Part shown: positions 34,401 through 41,770 of the stretch, piece after piece
Layout: each line of letters begins with the position of its first letter
How positions within the stretch are numbered: position 1 is the stretch's first letter
From: Streptomyces sp. CB00316
GTDB lineage: Bacteria; Actinomycetota; Actinomycetes; Streptomycetales; Streptomycetaceae
NCBI RefSeq assembly: GCF_001905595.1
Contig: NZ_LIXI01000007.1
Span: 124,001-188,000 of the forward strand
Direction: 5' to 3'
Length of the DNA stretch: 64,000 nt
Notes under the pieces: model-generated
Told to the model about the DNA's origin: nothing
The model's database searches: none
What the model saw: the letters and a program-made list of their open reading frames with translations, nothing else
Translations under genes and position numbers: made by a program

Positions 34401-35681
34401 GTGACACCATCCCTCCCCCGCTCCGCCGTACCCCCGGTCACGGCCGCCGGTCTGCCCGCCCTCCAGCGCCGGACGTCGGCCGTGCTCGTCGTCAGCCAGA
34501 TACTCGGCGGCCTCGGTGTGGCCATCGGCATCGCCCTGGCTCCGATGCTGGCCACCGAGGTGACCGGCTCCGAGGCCCTGTCCGGGCTGGCCCCGACCGC
34601 GTCCGTCGCCGGCACGGCGCTGCTATCGCTCCCGCTCGCCGCCCTGATGACCTCGCGCGGCCGGCGCCCCGGCCTGGTGCTCGCCTATCTGATCGGCGCG
34701 CTCGGCGGCGCCCTGGTGGTCCTCGGCACGATGGCGCGCAGCTTCCCGTTGCTGCTGCTCGGGATGGCCGCGTTCGGCGCGGGGTCCTCCGCCAACCTCC
34801 AGGCCCGGTTCGCGGCGGCCGACCTGGTCGGGCCGGAAAAGCGGGGCCGGGCGATCTCCACCGTCGTCTGGGCCACCACGATCGGCTCGGTGGCGGGCCC
34901 CAACATCGCGGCCCCGGCGGGCCGGCTGTTCCGCGGGAGCCCGGTGCCCGAGACCGCGGGCCCCTACCTCTGGTCCGCGGTCGCCTTCCTGGCCGCCGGG
35001 GTGACCGTGGCCGTGCTGCTGCGCCCGGACCCGCTGCTCACGGCGCGCGCCCTGGCCCCGCGGACTCCGCAGGGAGAGGGGAAGCGGTCCCTGCGCGCCG
35101 GGGTCGCGGCCGTACGGGAGTCGCCGATGGCCAAGCTGGCCCTGGGGACCGTCACCGTGTCGCACACGGCGATGGTGTCGATCATGGTCATGACCCCGGT
35201 CCATCTGGGCGGGCACGGCGCCGGTCTCCAGTTGATCGGGCTGGTCATCAGCGGGCACATCGCGGGCATGTACGCGTTCTCGCCGGTGATGGGGTGGCTG
35301 GCCGACCGCTTCGGCCGACTCTCCGTGATCGGCCTCGCGGTCGGCCTGCTGAGCTGCGCCGCACTGCTCGCGGGCACCGCGGGGCCCCGGCACGGCCAGA
35401 CCGCACTGGGCCTCTTCGTGCTCGGCCTGGGCTGGTCGGCGGGGATGATCGCCGGTTCGGCGCTGCTCACCGACTCCGTACCGCAGGATGCCCGGGCGGC
35501 CGTGCAGGGCCTGTCGGACCTGACCATGAACGCGGCGGCGGGCATCGGCGGAGCGACGGCCGGGGTGATCGTCGCCCAGTGGGGGTACGGCCCACTGAAC
35601 GCGACCGGTGCCGCCCTGCTGCTGCCGGTGGCCGCGCTCGCGCTGCGGCGGAGCATGAAGCCTTCCGCCGCCGGCGCCTGA
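34401..35681 (+). CDS. MFS transporter
   Basis: 426 residues with twelve predicted transmembrane helices in two halves. The helix 2-3 loop has the MFS motif A-like LMTSRGRRPGLVLAYLIGAL, and the equivalent in the second half is GWLADRFGRLSVIGLAVGLL. Helix 4 region FGAGSSANLQARFAAADLV. A central cytoplasmic loop RTPQGEGKRSLRAGVAAVRE joins the halves. Length and motifs fit a proton-driven drug/metabolite exporter; substrate unknown. GTG start with no clear RBS. Convergent with the cupin gene. Confidence 0.85.
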   Translation: MTPSLPRSAVPPVTAAGLPALQRRTSAVLVVSQILGGLGVAIGIALAPMLATEVTGSEALSGLAPTASVAGTALLSLPLAALMTSRGRRPGLVLAYLIGALGGALVVLGTMARSFPLLLLGMAAFGAGSSANLQARFAAADLVGPEKRGRAISTVVWATTIGSVAGPNIAAPAGRLFRGSPVPETAGPYLWSAVAFLAAGVTVAVLLRPDPLLTARALAPRTPQGEGKRSLRAGVAAVRESPMAKLALGTVTVSHTAMVSIMVMTPVHLGGHGAGLQLIGLVISGHIAGMYAFSPVMGWLADRFGRLSVIGLAVGLLSCAALLAGTAGPRHGQTALGLFVLGLGWSAGMIAGSALLTDSVPQDARAAVQGLSDLTMNAAAGIGGATAGVIVAQWGYGPLNATGAALLLPVAALALRRSMKPSAAGA

Positions 35682-35689
35682 ACCCAGCT

Positions 35690-36052
35690 TCAGAGGCTGA
35701 TGTGGTACGCCTTGCGCAGCGTCTCGTGGACCGTCCACGTCGTCCGGTCGCCCTCGCGCAGGACGCAGGCGTCCCCCGGCCCGATCTCCAGCGTCGCGCC
35801 GCCCTCGACCGCCACGGTCGCCCGCCCGCTGACGACCACGAACAGCTCGTTCGCCTCGGTGTCGGTCACCACTCCCGGCGTGATCTGCCAGATCCCGCGC
35901 ACCTGCTTGCCGTCGGCGGACTCCCACAGCACCTTGCCCGTCACCACGGGCTCACCCGAGACGATCTGCGCCGGATCCAGCGGCTCCGGTTCGAGCTCGG
36001 CGTCCGGGATGTGCACGGCGAAGGAGGCGGCGGCCTGGTCATTTGTCGTCAT
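35690..36052 (-). CDS. Cupin-domain protein
   Basis: 120 residues, a single small cupin barrel of the (S)-ureidoglycine/DUF861-like type. VRGIWQITPGVVTDTEANEL, then FVVVSGRATVAVEGGATLEI, GPGDACVLREGDRTTWTVHE trace the beta strands; the first metal motif is degenerate (Thr/Asp/Glu instead of two His), as in this subgroup. Enzyme or small-molecule-binding protein; substrate unknown. Divergent from psuG, with which it shares a 105-base promoter region, but a role in pseudouridine catabolism is not evident. Confidence 0.8.
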   Translation of the reverse strand: MTTNDQAAASFAVHIPDAELEPEPLDPAQIVSGEPVVTGKVLWESADGKQVRGIWQITPGVVTDTEANELFVVVSGRATVAVEGGATLEIGPGDACVLREGDRTTWTVHETLRKAYHISL

Positions 36053-36157
36053 GGCCGGTCACCTTAGCGACCGCTTCCGGCCGACCCGTCACCAGGACCG
36101 GCCGGAACCTGTCCCCCGTTGGTTTGCGGCCCTCCTGACCGCGACAGGGATGGGGGC

Positions 36158-37090
36158 ATGCCACAGAACACCGACAGCTCCTACGAGCCGGCCCTCTCCG
36201 CCGAGGTACGCGCGGCCCTGGCCGGCGGGCTGCCCGTCGTGGCCCTGGAGTCGACGATCATCGCGCACGGGCTGCCGCGCCCCCGCAACCTCCGGGTCGC
36301 TGTCGAACTGGAAGCGATCGTCCGGTCCGCCGGTGCGGTCCCGGCCACCATCGCCGTCCTGGACGGGCGGGCCCATGTGGGTCTGGAGAAGGACCAGTTG
36401 GATCGGGTGGCCGGGGACCCGGCGGTCCGGAAGCTGGGCCACCGCGATCTCGCCCCCGCCCTCGCGCTCGGGGCGAGCGGGGCGACGACCGTCTCCGCGA
36501 CGGCGTTCCTGGCGGCGCGGGCGGGCCTGCGCTTCTTCGCCACCGGCGGGCTCGGGGGCGTACACCGGGAGTGGGCCGACAGCCAGGACGAGTCCGCCGA
36601 TCTGCGCCTGCTCGCCCGCACCGGGATCACGGTGGTCTGCGCGGGCGTGAAGTCGATCCTCGACGTCCCGGCGACGCTCCAGCGGCTGGAGACCCTGGGG
36701 GTGGGCATCATCGGTTACGGCACCGGCCACTTCCCCGGCTTCTATCTGAGCAGCTCCGGCCAACCGGTCGACTGGACCGCGCACAGCCCCGAGGAGGTGG
36801 TGGAGGTGGTCCGGGCGAAGGAGGCGCTGGGCGGCCCGGACGCGGCGCTGATCGTCGCCAACCCCGTACGGGAACAGGATCAGTTGGACCCCGCGCTGCA
36901 CGACCGGGTGCTCGCGGAGGCGCTCGACGCGTGCCGGGAGCGCGGGATCAGCGGGCAGGGCGTCACCCCGTTCCTGCTGGACCAGCTGATGCGGCGGACG
37001 GAGGGCGCGTCGCTGGAGGCGAACCTGGCGGCGGTGCGCGGGAACGTGCGGCTCGCGGCACGGATCGCCGCAGCGGCAGCCGCACGGTGA
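36158..37090 (+). CDS. psuG: Pseudouridine-5'-phosphate glycosidase
   Basis: Reversibly cleaves pseudouridine 5'-phosphate to uracil and ribose 5-phosphate. About 310 residues from the ATG at 36158. Family motifs: VVALESTIIAHGLPRPRNL (about 22-40), GATTVSATAFLAARAGLRFF and FATGGLGGVHREW (catalytic Lys region and substrate pocket), VVCAGVKSILDVPATLQRLE with the catalytic Lys, YGTGHFPGFYLSSSG, and GISGQGVTPFLLDQLMRRTE at the end. The stop codon overlaps the GTG of a PfkB-family kinase gene, which would supply its substrate. The pair is a complete pseudouridine salvage route (kinase then glycosidase). Confidence 0.92.
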   Translation: MPQNTDSSYEPALSAEVRAALAGGLPVVALESTIIAHGLPRPRNLRVAVELEAIVRSAGAVPATIAVLDGRAHVGLEKDQLDRVAGDPAVRKLGHRDLAPALALGASGATTVSATAFLAARAGLRFFATGGLGGVHREWADSQDESADLRLLARTGITVVCAGVKSILDVPATLQRLETLGVGIIGYGTGHFPGFYLSSSGQPVDWTAHSPEEVVEVVRAKEALGGPDAALIVANPVREQDQLDPALHDRVLAEALDACRERGISGQGVTPFLLDQLMRRTEGASLEANLAAVRGNVRLAARIAAAAAAR

Positions 37091-38001
37091 CCGGCGCCGG
37101 CCCCTCGACCGGGCGCGGGCTCCTCGTGGTCGGGGACGTGGTCACGGACGTGGTGGCGCTCCACGGCTCCGCGCTCGTCCACGGCACGGACACCGCCGCC
37201 CGGATCCGGAGCGTGCCGGGCGGTGCGGGGGCCAACGTCGCGTGCTGGGCGGTGCGTTCGGGGTGCCGGGACGTGGCGCTGCTGGCCCGGGCCGGGGCGG
37301 AGTCGGCCGAGTGGCACCGGGACGCGCTGGAGCGGGCGGGGGTGCGGGCGCTGCTGGCGGTGGACGAGGAGGTGGCGACCGCGACCGTCATCTCCCTGGT
37401 GGACGCCGCCGCCGAGCGGACGTTCCTCACCGACAGCGGGGCCGTGGTGCGGCTGGCCACCGAGGACTTCGCGCCCTCGATGCTGGACGGCGCGGGGTGG
37501 CTGCACCTCTCCGGCTACCTCCTGTTCGCCGCGACCAGCCGCGCCACGGCGCGGCTCGCCCTGCGGACGGCGCGGGAGCGGGGCATTGCGGTGAGCGTGG
37601 ATCCGGCGTCGGCCGGGTTCCTCGCGGAGCTGGGCCCGAAGCGGTTCCTGGAGTACGCCGAGGGGGCCGAGCTGCTGCTGCCGAACGCGGACGAGGCCCG
37701 GCTGCTGACCGGACTGCCCGAAACGGCCGACGCGGCGGCGGAGTTGAGCCGTACGTTTCCCCGGATCGCGGTCACTCTGGGCTGCGGTGGTGCGGTGCTG
37801 GCCGCCGGGGGCGCGGTGACGGGGCAGGTCCGCGCCCTGCCGGTCCGGGACCCGGTCGACTCGACGGGGGCGGGCGACGCGTTCACCGGCGGGTTCCTCG
37901 CGGCCCTGCTGGCCGGGGCCGACGACAAGGCCGCCGCCGCGGAGGGCTGCCGGGCGGGGGCCGAGGCGGTGGCCACGGTGGGCGGACGCCCGCCCACGTA
38001 G
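37087..38001 (+). CDS. PfkB-family carbohydrate kinase, probable pseudouridine kinase
   Basis: 304 residues from the GTG at 37087, which overlaps the psuG stop codon in GTGA. Ribokinase fold: RGLLVVGDVVTDVVALHGSA at the start, RSVPGGAGANVACWAVRSG (PfkB signature 1 region), VDEEVATATVISLVDAAAER, LLLPNADEARLLTG and the anion hole/catalytic motif VDSTGAGDAFTGGFLAALLA (about residue 260). Coupling to psuG makes pseudouridine the likely substrate; sequence alone cannot exclude another nucleoside or sugar. Confidence 0.85.
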   Translation: MTGAGPSTGRGLLVVGDVVTDVVALHGSALVHGTDTAARIRSVPGGAGANVACWAVRSGCRDVALLARAGAESAEWHRDALERAGVRALLAVDEEVATATVISLVDAAAERTFLTDSGAVVRLATEDFAPSMLDGAGWLHLSGYLLFAATSRATARLALRTARERGIAVSVDPASAGFLAELGPKRFLEYAEGAELLLPNADEARLLTGLPETADAAAELSRTFPRIAVTLGCGGAVLAAGGAVTGQVRALPVRDPVDSTGAGDAFTGGFLAALLAGADDKAAAAEGCRAGAEAVATVGGRPPT

Positions 38002-38009
38002 AAGAGCCT

Positions 38010-38189
38010 CTACGGGCCGCCCAGCCCCGACCACGCCGGATGGAGCGGGTCGTCCGCGCGCACGAGAACGTCCGCGACGTCGAAGGGCGCCACTTGCTCC
38101 TCGTACCGGGCGAAAGCGGGCAGCGTCCATCGCTCCGCCTCCGCCGTGCGCCGCCGCAACGCCCCCGGCGAGAGCCGCACATCATCCAT
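38010..38189 (-). CDS. Small protein of 59 aa, conserved-looking, unknown function
   Basis: A short reading frame with strong Streptomyces codon bias. It reads MDDVRLSPGALRRRTAEAER, then WTLPAFARYEEQ, VAPFDVADVLVR and ends PLHPAWSGLGGP. The ATG at 38189 lies 21 bases downstream of the HxlR gene stop codon on the same strand, so it is probably the second gene of that operon. The third codon positions are almost all G or C while the other frames carry stops or Arg/Pro-rich nonsense. No signal peptide, membrane helix or domain recognised. It fills the gap between the convergent kinase gene and hxlR. Confidence 0.55.
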   Translation of the reverse strand: MDDVRLSPGALRRRTAEAERWTLPAFARYEEQVAPFDVADVLVRADDPLHPAWSGLGGP

Positions 38190-38210
38190 CCCTGCCGACG
38201 CGCCCCCGCG

Positions 38211-38888
38211 TCACTCGCCCCGCAGCTCGGCGGCGAGCGGTCCGTCGCCCGCCACCTCGATCCGCCCGTCCTTGACCACCTCCGCGAGGGTGACGTCGCC
38301 ACGCCCCAGCTCCAGGCACAGCTCGGCGTCGAGGGTGATGCGGGCGTCGGGCCGGGGCGCCGGACCGAAGCCGTACGGTTCACCCTCGGACCCGACTGCC
38401 GCACCCCTCCCCGTACGGACATGGAACTCGCCCTCGCCCAGACGGACTTCGAGGACGCCCTCCCGCGTCAGCCCCGTCAGCGCGCGCAGCAGCGGCAGGG
38501 CGAACCAGTGGGCCCGCACGGCGTCGGTGGGGCGGCGTTCGGTGAGCGCCGGGGCTCCCCACTCGGCGAGGGCGGCGAGCACGGGCAGCAGGCCGTGGCC
38601 CCGCTCGGTCAGCTCGTAGACCGAGGCGGCGGCGGGGGGCGGGAGTTTGCGGCGTACGGCGAGGCCGCCCTGCTCCATGTCCTTGAGGCGGGAGGCCAGG
38701 ACGTCGGTGGAGACGCCCGGCAGGTCGGCGTGGAGGTCGGTGTAGCGGCGGGGGCCGGCGAGCAGTTCGCGGACGATCAGCAGCGTCCACCGGTCGCCGA
38801 CGGAGTCGAGGGCGCGGGCGGAGGCGCAGAACTGGTCGTAGCTCCGGCGTCTGACGGGGCGTGATGCGGCGGGCTGCTGACGTGGCAT
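38211..38888 (-). CDS. HxlR-family winged-helix regulator with added C-terminal domain
   Basis: 225 residues from the ATG at 38888. N-terminal HxlR domain: SYDQFCASARALDSVGDRWT with the conserved Cys (about residue 21), LLIVRELLAGPRRYTDLHAD, PGVSTDVLASRLKDMEQGGL (recognition helix) and VYELTERGHGLLPVLAALAE. The C-terminal about 100 residues (FHVRTGRGAAVGSEGEPYGF..., ELCLELGRGDVTLAEVVKDG) resemble an SCP2-like small-molecule-binding domain; this two-domain form is common in actinobacteria. Divergent from the aminotransferase gene, with two spaced palindromes between them; it probably regulates both. Conserved Cys suggests redox or ligand sensing. Confidence 0.88.
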   Translation of the reverse strand: MPRQQPAASRPVRRRSYDQFCASARALDSVGDRWTLLIVRELLAGPRRYTDLHADLPGVSTDVLASRLKDMEQGGLAVRRKLPPPAAASVYELTERGHGLLPVLAALAEWGAPALTERRPTDAVRAHWFALPLLRALTGLTREGVLEVRLGEGEFHVRTGRGAAVGSEGEPYGFGPAPRPDARITLDAELCLELGRGDVTLAEVVKDGRIEVAGDGPLAAELRGE

Positions 38889-38910
38889 GCGACGCAGTCT
38901 AGACATGTTG

Positions 38911-38946
38911 TTGGACTTTCCAAGCTCCCACTTGGTAAAACCAAGT
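38911..38946. promoter_or_regulatory. Two palindromic operators, 21 bp centre to centre
   Basis: TTGGA-CTT-TCCAA (38911-38923) and ACTTGGT-AAA-ACCAAGT (38930-38946). Both have a 3-base centre and the same TTGG...CCAA core; their centres are 21 bp apart, two helical turns, so bound dimers would lie on one face. They sit in the 86-base gap between the HxlR gene and the aminotransferase. Confidence 0.65.
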
Positions 38947-38974
38947 ATCGCAGTTCGGCTCGGGGAGGCACCGC

Positions 38975-40186
38975 ATGGAGTTCCGGCAGTCCAGCAAGCT
39001 CAACGAGGTCTGTTACGAGATCCGGGGCCCGGTCATCGAGCACGCCAACGCCCTGGAGGAGGCGGGCCACAGCGTGCTCCGGCTCAACACGGGCAACCCG
39101 GCGCTCTTCGGCTTCGAGGCGCCGGAGGAGATCGTCCAGGACATGATCCGGATGCTGCCCCAGGCCCACGGCTACACCGATTCACGCGGCATCCTCTCCG
39201 CGCGGCGGGCGGTGGCGCAGCGCTACCAGGCCATGGGGCTCACCGAGGTCGGCGTGGACGACATCTTCCTCGGCAACGGGGTCTCCGAGCTGATCTCCAT
39301 GGCGGTCCAGGCGCTGCTGGAGGACGGCGACGAGGTGCTGATCCCGGCCCCGGACTTTCCGCTCTGGACGGCGGTGACCACGCTCGCGGGCGGCAAGGCC
39401 GTGCACTACGTCTGCGACGAGGAATCGGACTGGAACCCGGACCTCGCCGACATGGCGTCGAAGATCACCGACCGGACCAAGGCCGTCGTGATCATCAACC
39501 CGAACAACCCCACCGGCGCGGTCTATCCGCGCGAGATCCTCGAGGGAATCCTGGACCTGGCCCGTCGGCACGGGCTGATGGTGTTCGCCGACGAGATCTA
39601 CGACCAGATCCTGTACGACGGGGCCGAGCACCACAGCGCGGCCGTCCTCGCCCCGGACCTGGTCTGCCTCACCTTCAGCGGGCTCTCGAAGACGTACCGG
39701 GTGGCCGGGTTCCGTTCCGGCTGGATGGTGGTGTCCGGTCCGCACCAGCACGCCCGCAACTATCTGGAGGGCCTCACCATGCTGGCCTCCATGCGCCTGT
39801 GCCCCAACGCCCCTGCCCAGTACGCCATCCAGGCCGCGCTCGGCGGCCGGCAGACCATCCGGGAGCTGGTGGCGCCGGGCGGCAGGCTGCACGAGCAGCG
39901 GGACCGGGCCTGGGAGCGGCTGAACGAGATCCCCGGCGTCTCGTGCGTGAAGCCGAAGGGCGCGCTGTACGCGTTCCCGCGCATCGATCCGAAGGTGCAC
40001 CCCATCGTCGACGACGAGAAGTTCGTCCTGGACCTGCTGCTGCGGGAGAAGATCCAGGTGGTGCAGGGCACGGGCTTCAGCTGGCCGCGCCCGGACCACT
40101 TCCGCATCCTGACCCTCCCGTACGCCGATGACCTCGACGCGGCGATCAGCCGCATCGGCCGTTTCCTGAACGGGTACCGGCAGTGA
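38975..40186 (+). CDS. alaA: Alanine-type aminotransferase (AlaA-like), PLP-dependent
   Basis: Class I/II aminotransferase; AlaA-type enzymes make alanine from pyruvate and glutamate. 403 residues. RLNTGNPALFGFEAPEEIVQ near the start, HGYTDSRGILSARRAVA, NPNNPTGAVYPREILEGIL (PLP ring contact), VFADEIYDQILYDG (Asp, Tyr) and the lysine signature TFSGLSKTYRVAGFRSGW (Schiff-base Lys about residue 241). RBS GGGGAGG before the ATG. The LSKTYR and FGFEAPEEI strings are as in E. coli AlaA as I recall. Divergent from an HxlR regulator and its two operators. Confidence 0.88.
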   Translation: MEFRQSSKLNEVCYEIRGPVIEHANALEEAGHSVLRLNTGNPALFGFEAPEEIVQDMIRMLPQAHGYTDSRGILSARRAVAQRYQAMGLTEVGVDDIFLGNGVSELISMAVQALLEDGDEVLIPAPDFPLWTAVTTLAGGKAVHYVCDEESDWNPDLADMASKITDRTKAVVIINPNNPTGAVYPREILEGILDLARRHGLMVFADEIYDQILYDGAEHHSAAVLAPDLVCLTFSGLSKTYRVAGFRSGWMVVSGPHQHARNYLEGLTMLASMRLCPNAPAQYAIQAALGGRQTIRELVAPGGRLHEQRDRAWERLNEIPGVSCVKPKGALYAFPRIDPKVHPIVDDEKFVLDLLLREKIQVVQGTGFSWPRPDHFRILTLPYADDLDAAISRIGRFLNGYRQ

Positions 40187-40450
40187 CCCGTGTTCCCGGA
40201 CCGGCCCGGGTCGGATGAGGCGGAAGAGTTCGGCGGCGTGGACGTCGGAGACGTTCTCGGCGGAGCGCGGGTCGTCGCACCGGGCGCGTCCAGGACCGAG
40301 CCGGCCTCTGCGGCGCGCGGGACGCCGACGGCCACGCCGAAGACGCGGAAGCCGGGCCGGACGCCCGGCCGTCGACCTTCGTGGCGGTGACTTCGAAGAG
40401 CCGCCACGTCGAGGACGCAAACAGTGCCAACTGCGCTGTGGCCAAGGGAT
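40187..40450. other. Gene-free stretch, possible decayed minus-strand gene
   Basis: No intact gene. On the minus strand three successive segments read like protein in three different frames (WRLFEVTATKVDGR; FRVFGVAVGVPRAAEAG; CDDPRSAENVSDVHAAELFR), which could be a small gene broken by frameshifts. No start or RBS is visible and no family is recognised. Confidence 0.2.
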
Positions 40451-41770
40451 TTACCGTACGTGCGAGTCGTCGGGGGCCGCCGTCACCGTGTCGCCGGTCA
40501 GCAGGGCTTCGAGGGCGGCGACCGGGTCCGGGTCGGGGGTGGCGCGGGGCCACCAGTCGTCGGCGCCGGGGTCGGACTCGTAGCCGTACCAGCGGGCGTC
40601 GTGGCCGAAGCGGAGCTGGAGCGTGCCGACCGGGTGGGTCAGGTGGTTGCGCCAGGGCGTGAAGCGCGGGAACTCGGCGGCGGCCAGCAGGGGCCTGGCC
40701 CGGTCGAAGGGGCCGGCCGGGGGGTCCCAGGGCGTCTCCAGGACCGTGAGGCCCTCGGCTCCGCCCTGCCGCCAGGCGGCCACCGCGCGGGCCAGGTCGG
40801 TGGTGTTGCGGCCGGTGGCGTGGGCGAGCTCCCGGTAGAGCGCGCGGGTGGTGGCGGTGAGGCCTGCGGTGGGGCGTGAGGCGGCGATCCGGACGGCGTC
40901 CTGCCAGGGCGTGAGCCCGGCGAGCGGATCGTGGCCCGTCGTCAGGAGGGCGTGGGCGCGGGCGGCGGCGTCGGTGGCGAGGTGGTCCAGGCCCAGCGGG
41001 TCGCGCGCGCCCGGCAGGTCCGGGTAGGACGGCGGCTGGCCCGGATACGGCGGTACGGGCAGGGGTGCCGGGAGCGGCGGCAGGTAGCGGTCCGTGAGCG
41101 CTTCCGCCGCCGGGACCGACGGTACGGCGGGGGCGGCGGGGCGCTCGCGGGCGGTGTGTTCGGCGTTGCGGCGGCCCAGCTCGTCCAGCAGGTCGCGCTC
41201 GCCCCGGCCCCGCATCAGCAGCAGGACGAACGGGTCGCTGTCCAGCAGCCGCGCGGTCTGGTAGCAGAGGGCGGCGACATGCTTGCACGGCCGGCCGTGG
41301 TCGGGGCACGTACAGCTCGGGTCCAGGTCGTTGCCGCCGGGCAGCAGCCGGATGTCGGCCTCCCGCGCGGTGTCGGCCAGGGAGTGCGGCATCTCCTTCG
41401 CCAGCAGCGCGGAGAGGTGGCCGGGGTGGGCGGCGACCGCGTCGAGCAGGGTGTCCCAGCCGGTGTCGGTGAAGGTGCGCAGGCGCAGTTCGGCGCGGTA
41501 GGGGCGGGCGCGGCTGCCGTGGACATAGGCGACGACGCGGCCGGGGGTGACGGTGATCGCGGCGACCTTGCCCTCGTCCGCGTACGCCCGGCCGCGGGCG
41601 AGCCGGGCCTCGTCCATCGACAGGGACTCCAGCGCGGCCACCCAGGCGCGGCCCCACCAGCTGTCCGCGAAGGGCTCGCCCTCCTGCGAGGTGCGGGCGG
41701 GCACCGCCTCGAAGGTGCGCCGCAGGTCGTCGGGGCCGGGGCGGGCGCGGGGGGCCGAACGCGGGGTCAT
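40451..41770 (-). CDS. SWIM zinc-finger protein
   Basis: 439 residues. The SWIM motif CTCPDHGRPCKHVAAL (about residues 150-166) gives the CxC...CxH zinc ligands. N-terminal FADSWWGRAWVAALESLSMD and the repeated WGRAW/RGRAYADEGKV region are typical of the Streptomyces SWIM proteins partnered with SNF2 ATPases. The rest is Pro/Ala-rich and helical, ending in a Trp-rich segment DARWYGYESDPGADDWWPRA. Its start codon overlaps the SNF2 stop codon (TCAT on the plus strand, ATGA on the minus), so it is translated with the SNF2 ATPase and probably binds nucleic acid or the ATPase itself. Confidence 0.85.
   Translation of the reverse strand: MTPRSAPRARPGPDDLRRTFEAVPARTSQEGEPFADSWWGRAWVAALESLSMDEARLARGRAYADEGKVAAITVTPGRVVAYVHGSRARPYRAELRLRTFTDTGWDTLLDAVAAHPGHLSALLAKEMPHSLADTAREADIRLLPGGNDLDPSCTCPDHGRPCKHVAALCYQTARLLDSDPFVLLLMRGRGERDLLDELGRRNAEHTARERPAAPAVPSVPAAEALTDRYLPPLPAPLPVPPYPGQPPSYPDLPGARDPLGLDHLATDAAARAHALLTTGHDPLAGLTPWQDAVRIAASRPTAGLTATTRALYRELAHATGRNTTDLARAVAAWRQGGAEGLTVLETPWDPPAGPFDRARPLLAAAEFPRFTPWRNHLTHPVGTLQLRFGHDARWYGYESDPGADDWWPRATPDPDPVAALEALLTGDTVTAAPDDSHVR

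Noticed and set aside
40190..40390. A 66-residue plus-strand frame after alaA
   Set aside because: No RBS, overlaps the end of alaA context only, low-complexity Arg/Pro/Thr tail.
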